From Nelumbo lutea (lineage: Eukaryota; Streptophyta; Magnoliopsida; Proteales; Nelumbonaceae): a stretch of 64,000 nucleotides of DNA. Of the stretch, positions 23,521 to 33,952 are shown piece after piece. The number at the start of each line of letters is the position of its first letter. Position 1 is the first letter of the stretch. Both the position numbers and the translations under genes were made by a program. Location: assembly GCA_022828595.1 (NCBI GenBank), contig JAKGHH010000003.1, positions 15,190,934-15,254,933 of the forward strand, read 5' to 3'. The notes below the pieces were generated by a model that saw only the letters and a list, made by a program, of their open reading frames with translations, had not been told where the DNA came from and made no database searches.

Positions 23521-24300
23521 AAGTTTAGTGCCAAACAATATTATATATTTGTCATATTAAAAAATAGGTATAATAAATAAAAAGTATTTTTTATTAATGA
23601 TGGAAATGGGATACAAAATATAAAACTAATCCATAAATGAATACATTTTCCTCTCTAAATGGTTGGTCAATAGTTCAATTATTTAGATAATTGGATTAAC
23701 CCATGATGTAATAATTAAATAATATTTTTTAAATAGTAAAAATACATAAAATACATATAATAGAAAATTTTAGACACACTTTTAATATTATATATTAATT
23801 CATATTAAAAATAAATAAATGTGACAAATAAGAATTATTTTTATTAGTGATGTAATGAAATACAAAATTTAAAACCAAATGGGTTAACCCCTGTTGTTAT
23901 AGTTGAATAATAAAACTAAAAAAATATAAAAATACAAAAAATAGAAAATTTTAGTAGAATATTTGGCACATGTCTAATATTATATAGCCATCATTTTAAA
24001 TAAAATAAGTGTGATCAATAAAAATTATTTTCAATAATGGTGGAAATAGAATAAAAATTTTAAAATTGTCTCAAAAAAGAAATGTTTCCATGCAGCGAAT
24101 GATTCAAGAATTCAATAGTCTAGGTTAACCCATTATGTCACAATTAAATAATAAAAATAAAAATAGATAGAAATACTGAGATCTATAAAGAAAAACAGAA
24201 AAAAGTTTATAAAAAAAATTAGAAGACATCCATGATATTATACATTCATCATATTATACAAAAAATATGTATCATACTTAAATAATAAAAATTTATAATT
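23521..24300. repeat. Degenerate tandem array, about 200-240-bp unit
   Basis: Four units each combine a (TAATATTATATA..CATCAT/CATATT) block, an AATTATTTT(T/C)A(T/A)TA(A/G)TG(A/G)TGGAAAT-like block, and GGTTAACCC.TGTT/ATGTCACAATTAAATAATAAAA. Starts are at approximately 23521, 23725, 23918 and 24157. There is no coding potential. Confidence 0.55.
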
Positions 24301-24950
24301 AGATATAAGATTATGGAATGAATTAAAAAAATTCCAAACACATGTATGATTTTATTATTGTTATTACAATTATTATTATCTAAAACTTCCATATATAACG
24401 CGTGCGCATTTGCTAGTGGAACTAAAAGTGCATATTCATAAGAAAAACAAGGTAGTGATGCAAAGTATGAATTTGAAGGATTGCAATGATAAACAAGTGA
24501 TGTCCACTTCAATATATTCCAAACGACGCCGATTTAGCTTTATGTGCCAACAGCTGTCCAATGTTAATAGGCAAGCCTTATTTCCATTGTGGACAATAAA
24601 GCCACGTTATGCAGTTTCAGTTTTCAGAGAATAATATGGTTGACATTGGCTCCATTACCCACCTTTAAAAAGATTCTTTACCCATCTTAGAAAAATATTA
24701 AAACTTAACCTGATAGGAGATTGAAAAATCGTTCAAATAAAATAAAATATACCACTAAAATATGGAATCTTTATTAATAAATTTTTAAAATCAGTTTACA
24801 TGAATTAACTATTTCTATTTGTCCTTAGATTTACATTTATTTCTTTGCTTAGTTAGATGCATTTGGTAAAGTTCTGAATTTGATAATACCTAATAGACAT
24901 TGGATCATGTTCAAAAATACGCAATTGCACAAAAATTACATGCCATAGTA
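24301..24950. other. No gene seen
   Basis: AT-rich. Nothing recognised. Confidence 0.45.
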
Positions 24951-24951
24951 G

Positions 24952-25330
24952 GGGAGTAAGAAAGTCGAGCCAACTCGTGAGATACTTGCGCTCGGCTACT
25001 TAAATACTCAAATTCGATTCTTTGTAATACCGGGCTGGCTCAAGTAGCTCGCATGCTAAAATATTATTTTTAATATATTTTGTTTATAACATGAATAAAT
25101 ATTGGTTTTTATAATAATTTATTTATAACATAAAATAATCAAATTTCATAATATATTTTTATTTATAACATTTTAAATATTAATTTATTTATAATTGACT
25201 TGAGCTAAATCTATTTCGAATATGAAACTCAAAACTTGACCGAGCTCGATTTGTGTTTCAATCTCTGAATTTTTAAGTCGAGTTTAAGCTCAAACCACCC
25301 GAAACTCGAATCAACATGGCTCAATTACAT
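24952..25330. mobile_element. Probable fold-back element, CGAGCTCG type
   Basis: It begins TAGGGGAGTAAGAAAGTCGAGC. GAGCCAACTCG/CTCGGCT strings are mirrored by GACCGAGCTCGA/AAACTCGAATC strings around an AT core. The right end is vague. It is related in style to 52824-53192. Confidence 0.4.
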
Positions 25331-25526
25331 ACCAACGCAATAGATTGATTCGACCATTAAGAAAATTAAGATAGTTGTTCAATGAATCCTGTTCATTATG
25401 AGTTAGGATTATTTGAACACAGTACCTGTTCATGTGGAATCATTTATAACATTCTACACTACTAATAAAATACATGGGTCCACAACCTTTTAACCTCCCA
25501 TTCTAGGACCCATGTATATATGTTTT

Positions 25527-26087
25527 TAGGGGTGATCATTTCAGCTTGGCCCAGAAATTTTGGGCTTGGGCTTAAGTTTTATATTCAGGCTCGGCCCAGG
25601 CCCAGGCCCACATCAGACTTGTAAATTTTAGGGTCAGACTTCGGCTTAGGTTTTATATTTAGGCCCAAGCCCACATCAGGCCCACAAATTTTAGGGCTGG
25701 GCTTAAGGTTAATACTTCAAGTCCGGCCTGGGCCCAGCCTAGCCCGCATATATTTAAACTTATACATTTTATGTATAATGTATACATTTGCATACATTTT
25801 ATTTTACATTATATTATATATTTTATATATAAATATATATAACATGACATGTATAATTTATATTATATAATATATAAAATAAATTTATATGCATGTTACG
25901 TCATTTAATATATAGATATATAATGTTTTTATAGATTAGTGACATTGGCCCAGAATTAAACCCGGCCCAGCCCGAACCCATATAGACCTAAGCTAGGGCT
26001 TATGTTTCAGGCCCAAAACCCCGGGCCTAAACTATAATCTTATCATAAGTGCAAAGTCCGGCCCAGCCCGGCCCATAATCACCCTTA
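25527..26087. mobile_element. hAT-like element, GGGCCCAGGCC type
   Basis: It starts TAGGGGTGATCAT and ends ATAATCACCCTTA. The subterminal zones are tandem GGCCCAGGCCCA/GGGCTTGGGCTT strings, inverted on the other side, around a TATATA core at 25750-25930. It is non-coding. Confidence 0.6.
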
Positions 26088-26589
26088 CACGGTACTGAGT
26101 ACTGACTAGTGTTTGACTATAGTGTATATTCGCAACACTAATCGTATGCCAAACCAGGAAAGCATACATCGAAATAAATTGTTAGCTTCTTATGTAGTTT
26201 AGTGCTTGTTTGGAGGGCTGAAGAGTAGCGGTTATTCAAGGTTAACCCCACACCCATCATCAATAGATCAAAGCAGTTGAACCAGTTTAGCTGAATGTTA
26301 GCTCCACCCTTCCAAATGGACACAGTCCTACATGCCAACTGGGTCAGGTGATCAGGTGATTATTAAGATCTCTGTTTGACTTGAGATTGAACTCCGCCTT
26401 CACCAATGTTTGGGGGATTAACAACCTTACTTTTGTACAGTACCATTAACAGAGACAGAGAGAACTTGATGCGGATTGAAAAGTTGAAAATGATATATCA
26501 TCACCTTTCTCTTTCTCACGACTAGATATTTGTTTTTTTTGCCGAGCAAACTAAAGTGGATTGGAATTGAAAAGAGTGAGCTATATAAA

Positions 26590-26748
26590 ATTAAGGCTTC
26601 ATCTGATTTCTAGTCAGAATCGGAATTGAAAATTCTTCAGAATTGGATTTGGAATAATTTATTCCTATAGTTTATTTGATTAAGACAGAAATATGAATGA
26701 AAATTAGAATAAAAAGGAATGAGACTTCATTCCTAAAGGAGGAGGAGG
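26590..26748. mobile_element. Left part of a GGAATT-type MITE split by Tat copy B
   Basis: GTCAGAATCGGAATTG and AATTGGATTTGGAATAATTTATTCC match the family at 12384-12638. The element resumes after copy B at about 37477 and ends near 37680 with the inverse strings. Confidence 0.6.
26682..26748. repeat. 67-bp flank duplication, left copy
   Basis: These 67 bp, from AAGACAGAAATATG to AGGAGGAGGAGG, recur without a difference at 37476-37542 on the other side of copy B. Ty3/gypsy integrase would give only 5 bp. Confidence 0.93.
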
Positions 26749-27081
26749 TTTGAAATTAAGGCTTTGACACGCGTCTTTTCGAATCTGACGCGCTGCACGT
26801 TTTCCTGACAGTCGACGGTGTACGTACAGCAGTGGTGTGCCTTTTTGAAATGACCCGCTGTCACGTCCCAGCGGCGCGAGTTGGTTTGAAATTTAAAACG
26901 CACGGTCACAACAACCAGCGTTCTTGAGTAAGGCACGTTTCCAGCCTTCTCGAAAACCGAAAAAACCCTAGCAAAAGCGTCTCATACAGTGAAGGTTTGA
27001 AGGACGGGACAAATCTACAACCACCTCGTGAAAACTCCCCGCACCATGGCAAGGCCCTCGGCGCAAGGAGTGGGGGGCAAT
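26749..27081 (+). repeat. Copy of the internal region preceding the 3' LTR, attached outside the 5' LTR
   Basis: This segment aligns with 36251-36586, including the polypurine tract AGGAGTGGGGGGC (27066-27078). Divergence is about 3-4%, matching that between the LTRs, so it probably arose in the same event. It includes part of the antisense-gene promoter region. Confidence 0.9.
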
Positions 27082-27179
27082 TGATGAAGGAAAATTTGGC
27101 CCGACCTCTTTATTATGAGACACGTGGCAGAAACGACAGCTCGGCAAAAGGGGTCAAGCCTAGGCGGGAACAAGGGCAC

Positions 27180-27470
27180 ACTTCGCCGAACTAACCCACC
27201 TTGTAACAGCTCGGGGCAGACTTCCGAATTGCCGCCTTGTAACAGCTCGGGATAGACTTCGCCCAACTGACCGCCTTGTAACAGCTCGGGATAAACTTTG
27301 CCGAACTACCACCTTGTAACAGCTCGGGGTAGACTTCGCCAAACTGCCACCTTGTAAGAGCTCGGGACACACTTCGCTGAACTGCCACCTTGTAACAGCT
27401 CGGGACACACTTCGCCGAACTGACCCACCTTGTTGCAGTTCGGGATACCTCCGAGCTGTAGACCGCCTCG
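27180..27470 (+). repeat. U3 tandem repeat, about 37-bp unit, about 7 copies
   Basis: Units read CACCTTGTAACAGCTCGGG followed by a(c/t)A(G/C)ACTTCGCCGAACTG with small changes. The 3' LTR has the same array (36685-36975). Repeated U3 units are often enhancer-like, but function here is inference. Confidence 0.85.
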
Positions 27471-27756
27471 CTCAGCACTTCGCATCTTCTAGGCACCAAA
27501 GCCAAACAAGTCGTACCATGCCTGGCACCAGGGAATTCCGTGCCCGAGGGCGCCACGCCTGACTGACTTGGGATCTGACGTTTTGGCAGCAGCACTCTAA
27601 ACGGCCACCTGCCACCGCCACTGACGCCGCCATCTCCAGTTAAACGGTTAGGCAGTGATGGTTCTGTCTCAGAAGAAGGGACGACAGACGAGTTGACAAG
27701 CGCAAGAGTAATCATACCCGATCTGACAAGGGCCTTGGGACGAGTACGCGAAGCGA

Positions 27757-27764
27757 CTATAAGA
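27757..27764 (+). promoter_or_regulatory. LTR TATA-like element of copy B
   Basis: CTATAAGA precedes a C-rich run, and the same motif is at 37262-37269. It is a likely core promoter for the genomic RNA. Confidence 0.5.
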
Positions 27765-27973
27765 GTCCCCTGCCCCCCCGACAACGGAGGTATGCAAAAA
27801 CTTTGCGCTATCTGGTATTACCTTGATTTTGAAAGATTCTAACTTGAGCTTCGGAGCCTCTACACCGGGTTCCCCCCGGAGCTTTCCCATCTCTCCCGTT
27901 TCAGGATCCCTGCTACCTCGTTCGAAAGCAAGATAGCGGACAACTAAGATAGGCCGGATTGCACTCCATCAAT

Positions 27974-27991
27974 TGGCGCCGTCTGTGGGAA
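27974..27991 (+). promoter_or_regulatory. Primer-binding site of copy B
   Basis: TGGCGCCGTCTGTGGGAA starts 2 bp after the LTR terminus CATCA. It would pair with a tRNA 3' end ...GGCGCCA. Confidence 0.85.
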
Positions 27992-28056
27992 AACGCTTCA
28001 AAAAGCCTCCCTCCAAACTTCGATACCCCCTTTCTTCTTCAAAAATCCCAACACTC

Positions 28057-31000
28057 ATGGCCTCCTCCAGCAACACCGGACGCGGAACGGAGACAAACGC
28101 CACCAGGGAGCAACTTCAGGTCCCCGTAGTGTGCGTTGGACAGTTCACCATCCCCCTTTCGGCGGATGGGATCCCCGTCCTGAACACGCCACAAGCAGTG
28201 GCACCCGTAAACCCTCCTACCACAAACGTCCCCTTTCATCTCCCCATTGAGACAACTTTCACTGAACCAACTGCCGTCCCCCTGGCAACTAGCCAAGACC
28301 GGTTGGAGGACCTGGTGCAGTGCATGCGGGCAATGCAAGCCCAAATGCAACAGTTCCAACAACACCAGCTTCACCAGCACCAAGTGCTGCACAACATCTC
28401 CCAGTATCACTACCAACAGCAATTCCCCCAACTGCCACTGAACCAACCACTACTTCCACCTCACCACCCCGATCCGAGGCCGGTCAAGGCCTCCCCGCAG
28501 GATGGGCGCCCCCGCCAGGCGAAGGCCTCCCGGCCCCAAAACCACCCCAACAGCCAGGCCTCGTCCCTAGGCCGAAGAGAGAGAAATGTCATCCCCGCCT
28601 CGCAACCCGTGGGCGGGTCGGGAACCTCGCCCGCGAGGTCGGCACCACGGCGCTCCAAGCCCGAGCTCCCGCTCACCGAAAATCGATTCAGCGCCCTAGC
28701 GGCGGACTACCAGCACTCCGGGCCCATCGAGGTCGGTAACACGGAGGCCAGCAGCGCCAGCACAAGGCCCGCTCAACGGCGAAGGCGCCGGCGAAGCCGC
28801 CAGACCGCCACCCTCGCCTTGTCGGAAGTCAGAGGCAAAGCCACGAGCTCGGACGAGGTAGGGGCTACCCCGGCTCTCTCCGTTCCTTCCCCCCTCGCAT
28901 CGGAACTCCTGGCGGTCCCCTTACCCAGAGACTTCAAACTCCCACCTCTGGACAAGTACGACGGGTCCTTCGACCCCAACGACCACGTTGACGCCTTTCA
29001 GTCGCAAATGCACCTCCCCAGGGCTAGCGAATCGTGCATGTGCGTGGCCTTTAACACCACCCTCAGGGGGGTAGCCCGCACTTGGTACAGGAACCTGGCC
29101 CCCGGGTCGATAAAGTGTTGGGCCCAGTTCATGCAAGTCTTCACCACACACTTCGTCACCAGCCGACGGTGCCCCAGAACAGAGGAAAGCATCTTCGGAG
29201 TGGTCCAAAGAGAAGGAGAGTCTATTCGGGGATACATCAAGCGGTTCAACGAGGCATGCTTGCAAATACCACGGTTGGACCCCGCAGTGCAGCTCGCGGC
29301 GGCCAAAAGAGGGGTGACGCACAAAGAGTTCAAATGGCACATGGTGGCCAGCCAGCCCGCGACCGTGGCCGAATTCCTCAAACTCGCGGATAAGTTCATG
29401 AGGACTGAGGAAGAAATCAACCAACGAACCGAAGGCGGGAACAAGAAAAGAAAGAGAGAAGGCGAGCTCCCCAACCCGGTGAGTAGAAAAAACCTGATCC
29501 GGGAGCCGAAGCCGAACCAGTCCTTCCGGGCCCCCTTAGCAGTTCGGACGGACTACACGCCGTTGAACACGAGGCGGACAGAGATCTTAATGACGATCAA
29601 AGATGCTTCGTACGTTAAGTGGCCACCTCGCCTGAAGGGAAATCCGAACGATAGAAACAAGAATTTGTATTGTAGTTTCCATAGAGACCATGGTCATAGC
29701 ACCGAACAGTGTAATAACCTCCGGGACGAGATAGAGGGACTCATCCGTCGCGGATACTTGAGAAATTTTGTACAGCACAACAATAACAATAAAGCAGGTC
29801 GGCAAGGGGAGCAAGAAAAGGATGCACCCGAGTCTAGCAACAGGCCTGCCGAACCGTTGCAGAAGCAGCCTCCGGAAGAGAGGCCAGTTCGGGGAACCAT
29901 CCATGTAATAGTGGGAGGATCCGTAGTAGCGGGGTGTACCTTGGCAGCAGCCCGGACTTCAGTTCGCGAAGTGGCCCTCGAAGAAAGGAACCCCCCAAAG
30001 AGGCCAAAGACCGAAGAGCCAATCTTTTTCACGGAGGACGACGCGCGAGGAGTTCACTACCCCCATGATGACGCGCTTGTCATTAAGCTAAGGATTAGCG
30101 ATTTCGAGGTCAGGCGCGAGCTCATAGATTCGGGCAGCTCAGCGGACATCGTCTTCAAATCGGCATTTGACCAGCTACAGTTAAAGAGGAGCGAGCTGAA
30201 GCCCGCGAACACTCCCCTGGTAGGTTTCAGCGGAGAGGAAGTTAGGCCCCTCGGGAAAATAACTGTCCCTGTGGAAGTCGGCACATGGTCTTGTGCGGTC
30301 AGACTCAACCATGATTTCCTGGTAGTCGCGACCCCCTCCCCATACAATGCCATAATAGGGCGGCCGATCACGCATGTCCTACGGGCGGCGGTCTCCACCT
30401 ACTATTTGGCCATGAAGTTCCCTACGGAATTCGGCGTAGGGGTAGCGCGGGGCGACCAGCTCGAATCCCGCAAGTGCTACGTTGCCGCCCTAAAGGGAAA
30501 AACCAAGGCGGCCGACGACCTCGAGCTGGAGCGGCCAGTGGAGCAAGGTGAGGAGAGAGCTTCGCCCACGGAGGAAACAGTCGCAATCCAGGCTTTAGCT
30601 ACGGACCCAGCTCGCACACTAAGCATCGGAGCTTCCATCGAAGATCCCCTACGAGCCGAACTGGTAAGTTTTTTACTCCAAAATTTAGATGTTTTTGCCT
30701 GGTCCGCGGCCGACATGCCCGGCATTAGCCCCGGACTGATAACTCACAAGATTAATACTGACCCTGTAGTCAGACCCGTTAGACAGAAGAAACGCAACTT
30801 AGCCCTAGAACGCTGGAGAGCGGTCGACGAGGAGGTTGAGAAGCTCCTCGCAGCAAACTTCATAAGGGAAGTCCACTACCCGAGCTGGGTGGCCAACCCG
30901 GTGTTGGTAAAAAAGGCAAGCGGCAAGTGGCGCATGTGCGTCGACTATACCGACCTGAACCGAGCTTGCCCAAAAGACTGCTTCCCCCTCCCCAGAATTG

Positions 31001-32274
31001 ACCGCCTAGTGGACGCGACCTCGGGCTACAACCAAGTTAGGATGGACCCATCCGACGAGGAAAAAACCAGCTTCATTACCGAGTTCGGCCTGTATTGCTA
31101 CAAAGTCATGCCCTTCGGATTAAAAAACACCGGGGCAACTTTCCAAAGACTTGTAAATAAGCTATTTCAGCCCCTGATTGGTACGAAGATAGAGTGCTAT
31201 GTAGACGACATGGTCGTCAAAACTCAGTTTTCACAAGAGTTAATACAAGACTTAGATTCTGTTTTCCAAATCCTGCGACACTTTAGCATGAAGTTGAATC
31301 CCAACAAGTGTGTCTTCGGCGTCACCTCGGGCAAGTTCCTAGGCTACATTGTCAATCGGCGCGGCATAGAGACCAACCCGGACAAAATAAAAGCCATTCT
31401 AGATATGAAACCACCTCGGAAAGTAAAAGAGGTCCAGAGGCTAAACGGCCGCATAGCCGCTCTAAGCCGCTTCTTATCTAAGTCAGCAGACCGCTGCCTA
31501 CCCTTCTTCAAGGCAATCAAAGGCAAAGGGTTCGAATGGACCCAGGACTGCCAGTTCGCGTTCGACGAACTAAAAGGTTACCTCGCTAGTATACCAACCT
31601 TAGCCCGGCCCGAGGTGGGCGAGGTCTTACAACTGTACCTCTCGGCGAGCGACGAGGCGGTCAGTTTGGTACTAATAAAGGAAACAGACCGGGTCCAACG
31701 ACCCATATATTATGTTAGTAAAATTTTGCAGGGAGCAAAGGCAAGGTACCCGGAGATAGAAAAACTAGCATACGCCCTAGTAATAGCAGCTCGGAAACTC
31801 CGCCCGTACTTCCAGGCTCATACAGTCATCGTCCTAACTGACAAACCTCTCAGACAAGTTTTACTCAAACCCGAAGTCTCCGGTCGACTGACGAAATGGG
31901 CCATCGAACTCAGCGAGTACGATCTCCAGTACAAACCGAGAACCGCTATCAAGGCCCAAGCTTTGGCAGATTTTATCACCGAGTGCACTTTCAGCCACGA
32001 AGCCCCACTGGTCAAGCCTGAGGTCCCCATTTGCGGCGAACCCGGAGCTCCAGAACCCATAGAGTTCGAACTCCGTGAAGTAGCATCCAGTGTGGCATCT
32101 CTCTTGATCAGGCGAAAAGCGAATCGGGATGAGGAGCCCTGGATCCTTCACGTGGATGGCTCCTCGAACCGGCAGGGCAGCGGAGCTGGAATAGTCTTGT
32201 GCGGCCCGAGCGGCACAAAAGTAGAGTACGCGCTACGCTTTGAGTTCGCGGCATCCAACAACAAGGCAGAGTAA
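28057..32274 (+). CDS. gag-pol: Gag-protease-RT-RNase H polyprotein of copy B, 1405 residues before a stop
   Basis: I chose ATG 28057 (MASSSNTGRGTE) because copy A has the same start. The frame is also open upstream through the PBS but lacks an ATG there. Domains: Gln/Pro-rich N-terminal region; Retrotrans_gag at about 288-440; CCHC-like CSFHRDHGHSTEQC at about 538; aspartic protease LIDSGSSADIVF at about 688; reverse transcriptase from about 930 with WRMCVDYTDLNRACPKD and YVDDMVVKT (about 1048); RNase H/connection at about 1167; and the start of a second, archaeal-type RNase H with HVDGSSNRQGSGAG at about 1363. An in-frame 12-residue deletion at 31020/31021 removes the catalytic Asp of RT motif A. 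TAA at 32272 interrupts the second RNase H directly after its Glu (NNKAE), where relatives have Tyr. Confidence 0.92.
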   Translation: MASSSNTGRGTETNATREQLQVPVVCVGQFTIPLSADGIPVLNTPQAVAPVNPPTTNVPFHLPIETTFTEPTAVPLATSQDRLEDLVQCMRAMQAQMQQFQQHQLHQHQVLHNISQYHYQQQFPQLPLNQPLLPPHHPDPRPVKASPQDGRPRQAKASRPQNHPNSQASSLGRRERNVIPASQPVGGSGTSPARSAPRRSKPELPLTENRFSALAADYQHSGPIEVGNTEASSASTRPAQRRRRRRSRQTATLALSEVRGKATSSDEVGATPALSVPSPLASELLAVPLPRDFKLPPLDKYDGSFDPNDHVDAFQSQMHLPRASESCMCVAFNTTLRGVARTWYRNLAPGSIKCWAQFMQVFTTHFVTSRRCPRTEESIFGVVQREGESIRGYIKRFNEACLQIPRLDPAVQLAAAKRGVTHKEFKWHMVASQPATVAEFLKLADKFMRTEEEINQRTEGGNKKRKREGELPNPVSRKNLIREPKPNQSFRAPLAVRTDYTPLNTRRTEILMTIKDASYVKWPPRLKGNPNDRNKNLYCSFHRDHGHSTEQCNNLRDEIEGLIRRGYLRNFVQHNNNNKAGRQGEQEKDAPESSNRPAEPLQKQPPEERPVRGTIHVIVGGSVVAGCTLAAARTSVREVALEERNPPKRPKTEEPIFFTEDDARGVHYPHDDALVIKLRISDFEVRRELIDSGSSADIVFKSAFDQLQLKRSELKPANTPLVGFSGEEVRPLGKITVPVEVGTWSCAVRLNHDFLVVATPSPYNAIIGRPITHVLRAAVSTYYLAMKFPTEFGVGVARGDQLESRKCYVAALKGKTKAADDLELERPVEQGEERASPTEETVAIQALATDPARTLSIGASIEDPLRAELVSFLLQNLDVFAWSAADMPGISPGLITHKINTDPVVRPVRQKKRNLALERWRAVDEEVEKLLAANFIREVHYPSWVANPVLVKKASGKWRMCVDYTDLNRACPKDCFPLPRIDRLVDATSGYNQVRMDPSDEEKTSFITEFGLYCYKVMPFGLKNTGATFQRLVNKLFQPLIGTKIECYVDDMVVKTQFSQELIQDLDSVFQILRHFSMKLNPNKCVFGVTSGKFLGYIVNRRGIETNPDKIKAILDMKPPRKVKEVQRLNGRIAALSRFLSKSADRCLPFFKAIKGKGFEWTQDCQFAFDELKGYLASIPTLARPEVGEVLQLYLSASDEAVSLVLIKETDRVQRPIYYVSKILQGAKARYPEIEKLAYALVIAARKLRPYFQAHTVIVLTDKPLRQVLLKPEVSGRLTKWAIELSEYDLQYKPRTAIKAQALADFITECTFSHEAPLVKPEVPICGEPGAPEPIEFELREVASSVASLLIRRKANRDEEPWILHVDGSSNRQGSGAGIVLCGPSGTKVEYALRFEFAASNNKAE

Positions 32275-33360
32275 GAAGCGTTAATCGCCGGGCTGGACCT
32301 ATCGCGAAAGTTAAAGGCAAAACACTTGGTCATCTGCAGTGATTCTCAGCTCGTGGTAAACCAAGTTACCGGCGAGTACGAAGCACGCGATCTCTCCATG
32401 ATCGCATATTTGGCCAAAGTAAAAGAAGCCCTGCTCAACTTCCGGTCACACATCATCAGGCAAATCCCGAGGTCCGAAAACACTAAGGCCGACGCCCTGT
32501 CCCGGTTAGCTAGCACGAGTCACAATAATATGAGAACTGTGTACATAGAGGACTTACCTCGGCCTAGTATTCTCGGGGGGACAGAGGAGGTCGCTCCCAT
32601 CTTAGAAGCAGAGCCGAGCTGGATCGATCCACTCGGGAGCTTCCTGATAGACGGAACCCTCCCTGTAGAACGCAATGCCACCAAAAGGGTGCAGCGCCAG
32701 GCGGCCAAATATGTCATAATAGACGAACGGTTATACCGACGGTCGTACACGCTCCCCTATTTGCGGTGCCTGCGACCTACCGAAGCCGAGTTTGTACTCC
32801 AAGACACTCGTGAAGGCCTGTGCAGCAGACACTTGGGGGGCAGAGCACTCGCCCAAAAGGAACTTCGACAAGGATACTACTGGCCAACGATGAAGGCAGA
32901 AGCTGTCGAGCTCGTCAGAAAATGCGACAAGTGTCAGAAGCACGCTAACATCCACCATCAACCTGCCTCCGACCTCAAATACCTCGCCAGCCCGTGGCCC
33001 TTTGCACAATGGGGCATCGACCTCCTTGGGCCATTCCCACCAGCAACAGGCGGGAGAAAATTCTTAGTTGTTGCGGTAGATTATTTTATGAAGTGGATAG
33101 AAGCCGAACCTCTGGCAACTGTTACGGCCCGAAACATACAGAACTTCTTTTGGAAGAACATAGTATGTCGGTTCGGATTACCTCGGGTTCTAATTTCCGA
33201 CAACGGCAAACAGTTCGAGGATATCAAGTTCCAAGAGTGGTGCCAGGACATGGGGATTTGGCAAAATTTCACGTCAGTCGCGCACCCACAGGTAAACGGT
33301 CAGACGGAAGTAATGAACAGAGCCATCCTGCACCCCCTTCAACCTCACCTACGGCACTGA
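32275..33360 (+). pseudogene. pol: Rest of second RNase H plus integrase of copy B
   Basis: The same frame continues after the TAA. RNase H motifs CSDSQLVVNQ and RSENTKADALSRLAS come first. Next is the integrase zinc-binding region (LCSRHLGGRALAQKE ... CDKCQKHAN), then the catalytic core with GIDLLGPFPPATGG, ISDNGKQFED and NGQTEVMNR, which are the three acidic DDE positions. In the zinc-binding region Arg stands where copy A has His (THEGLCGKH). Near 33333 a deletion joins NRAI to sequence that should lie about 40 residues further on and shifts the frame, ending at TGA 33358. Confidence 0.9.
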
Positions 33361-33742
33361 AGCGGTGATCCCGGCGGAAATCGAAATACCAACGTTGCGA
33401 TTAGAAACATACGACGATCGGACGAACGGAGACGAGTTACGCACCAACCTCGACCTACTGGATGAGGTAAGGGACCTCGCGCACATCCGAACAGCGGCAT
33501 ACCAACAGCAGGTAGCTCGCTACTACAATAGCAGAGTAAAGCGACGAAGCTTCCGAGTCGGCGACCTGGTCCTCCGGAAAATTATGGTGCCCGAACCCGG
33601 CGTCGGCAAGCTTGGACCTAATTGGGAAGGTCCTTATAAAGTAAAAACAGCGCTCGGGGGCGCATATGAACTCGAAACCTTGGAAGGCAAACGAGTACCC
33701 CGAATGTGGAACATCGTGAACTTCAGGCGATACTACCTATAA
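33361..33742 (+). pseudogene. pol: Integrase C-terminal module of copy B
   Basis: This segment continues integrase in the +1 frame. It reads TYGTEAVIPAEIEIPTLRLE, a basic stretch VARYYNSRVKRRSFRVGDLV, then KLGPNWEGPYKV (the GPY/F-type module) and RMWNIVNFRRYYL before TAA at 33740. No chromodomain follows, as expected for Tat elements. Confidence 0.88.
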
Positions 33743-33952
33743 ACCACCTAGCGAAGTGGACGAAATCAGGCCGTGCCACAAGGCAAGCCGAGGAACTTCA
33801 ACACATTATCAGCTCGGCAAAAAATCAGTTCGCGGCATAAAAGACCACGGAAATCTAAAAACCCGGCAAAGAAACAGCTCGGGGAAGATGAGCAAGGGAA
33901 AAAGACACTCCATTGCAAGAAACAGTACATTGGCAAAAAAAAAAAAAAAAAT
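33743..33952. other. Spacer between the convergent pol and antisense genes
   Basis: About 210 bp with a poly-A run at 33936-33951 (poly-T on the antisense strand). No ORF. Confidence 0.5.

Larger units (their letters stand above)
27082..27971 (+). repeat. 5' LTR of copy B (890 bp)
   Basis: Termini TGATG...CATCA form a 5-bp inverted repeat. U3 has about seven tandem units. A TATA-like CTATAAGA at 27757-27764 is followed by a C-rich leader. Confidence 0.93.

Noticed and set aside
27015..27784. Minus-strand ORFs of 82-197 codons with repeated SRAVTRWQFGEVCPELLQGG
   Set aside because: They are translations of the U3 tandem repeat and LTR on the opposite strand, and the 3' LTR (36520-37289) gives the same. 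No promoter or start context.
28039..29474. Minus-strand ORFs of 135-167 codons opposite gag of copy B
   Set aside because: Shadow frames of the GC-rich gag coding strand. They are not conserved as ORFs in copy A.
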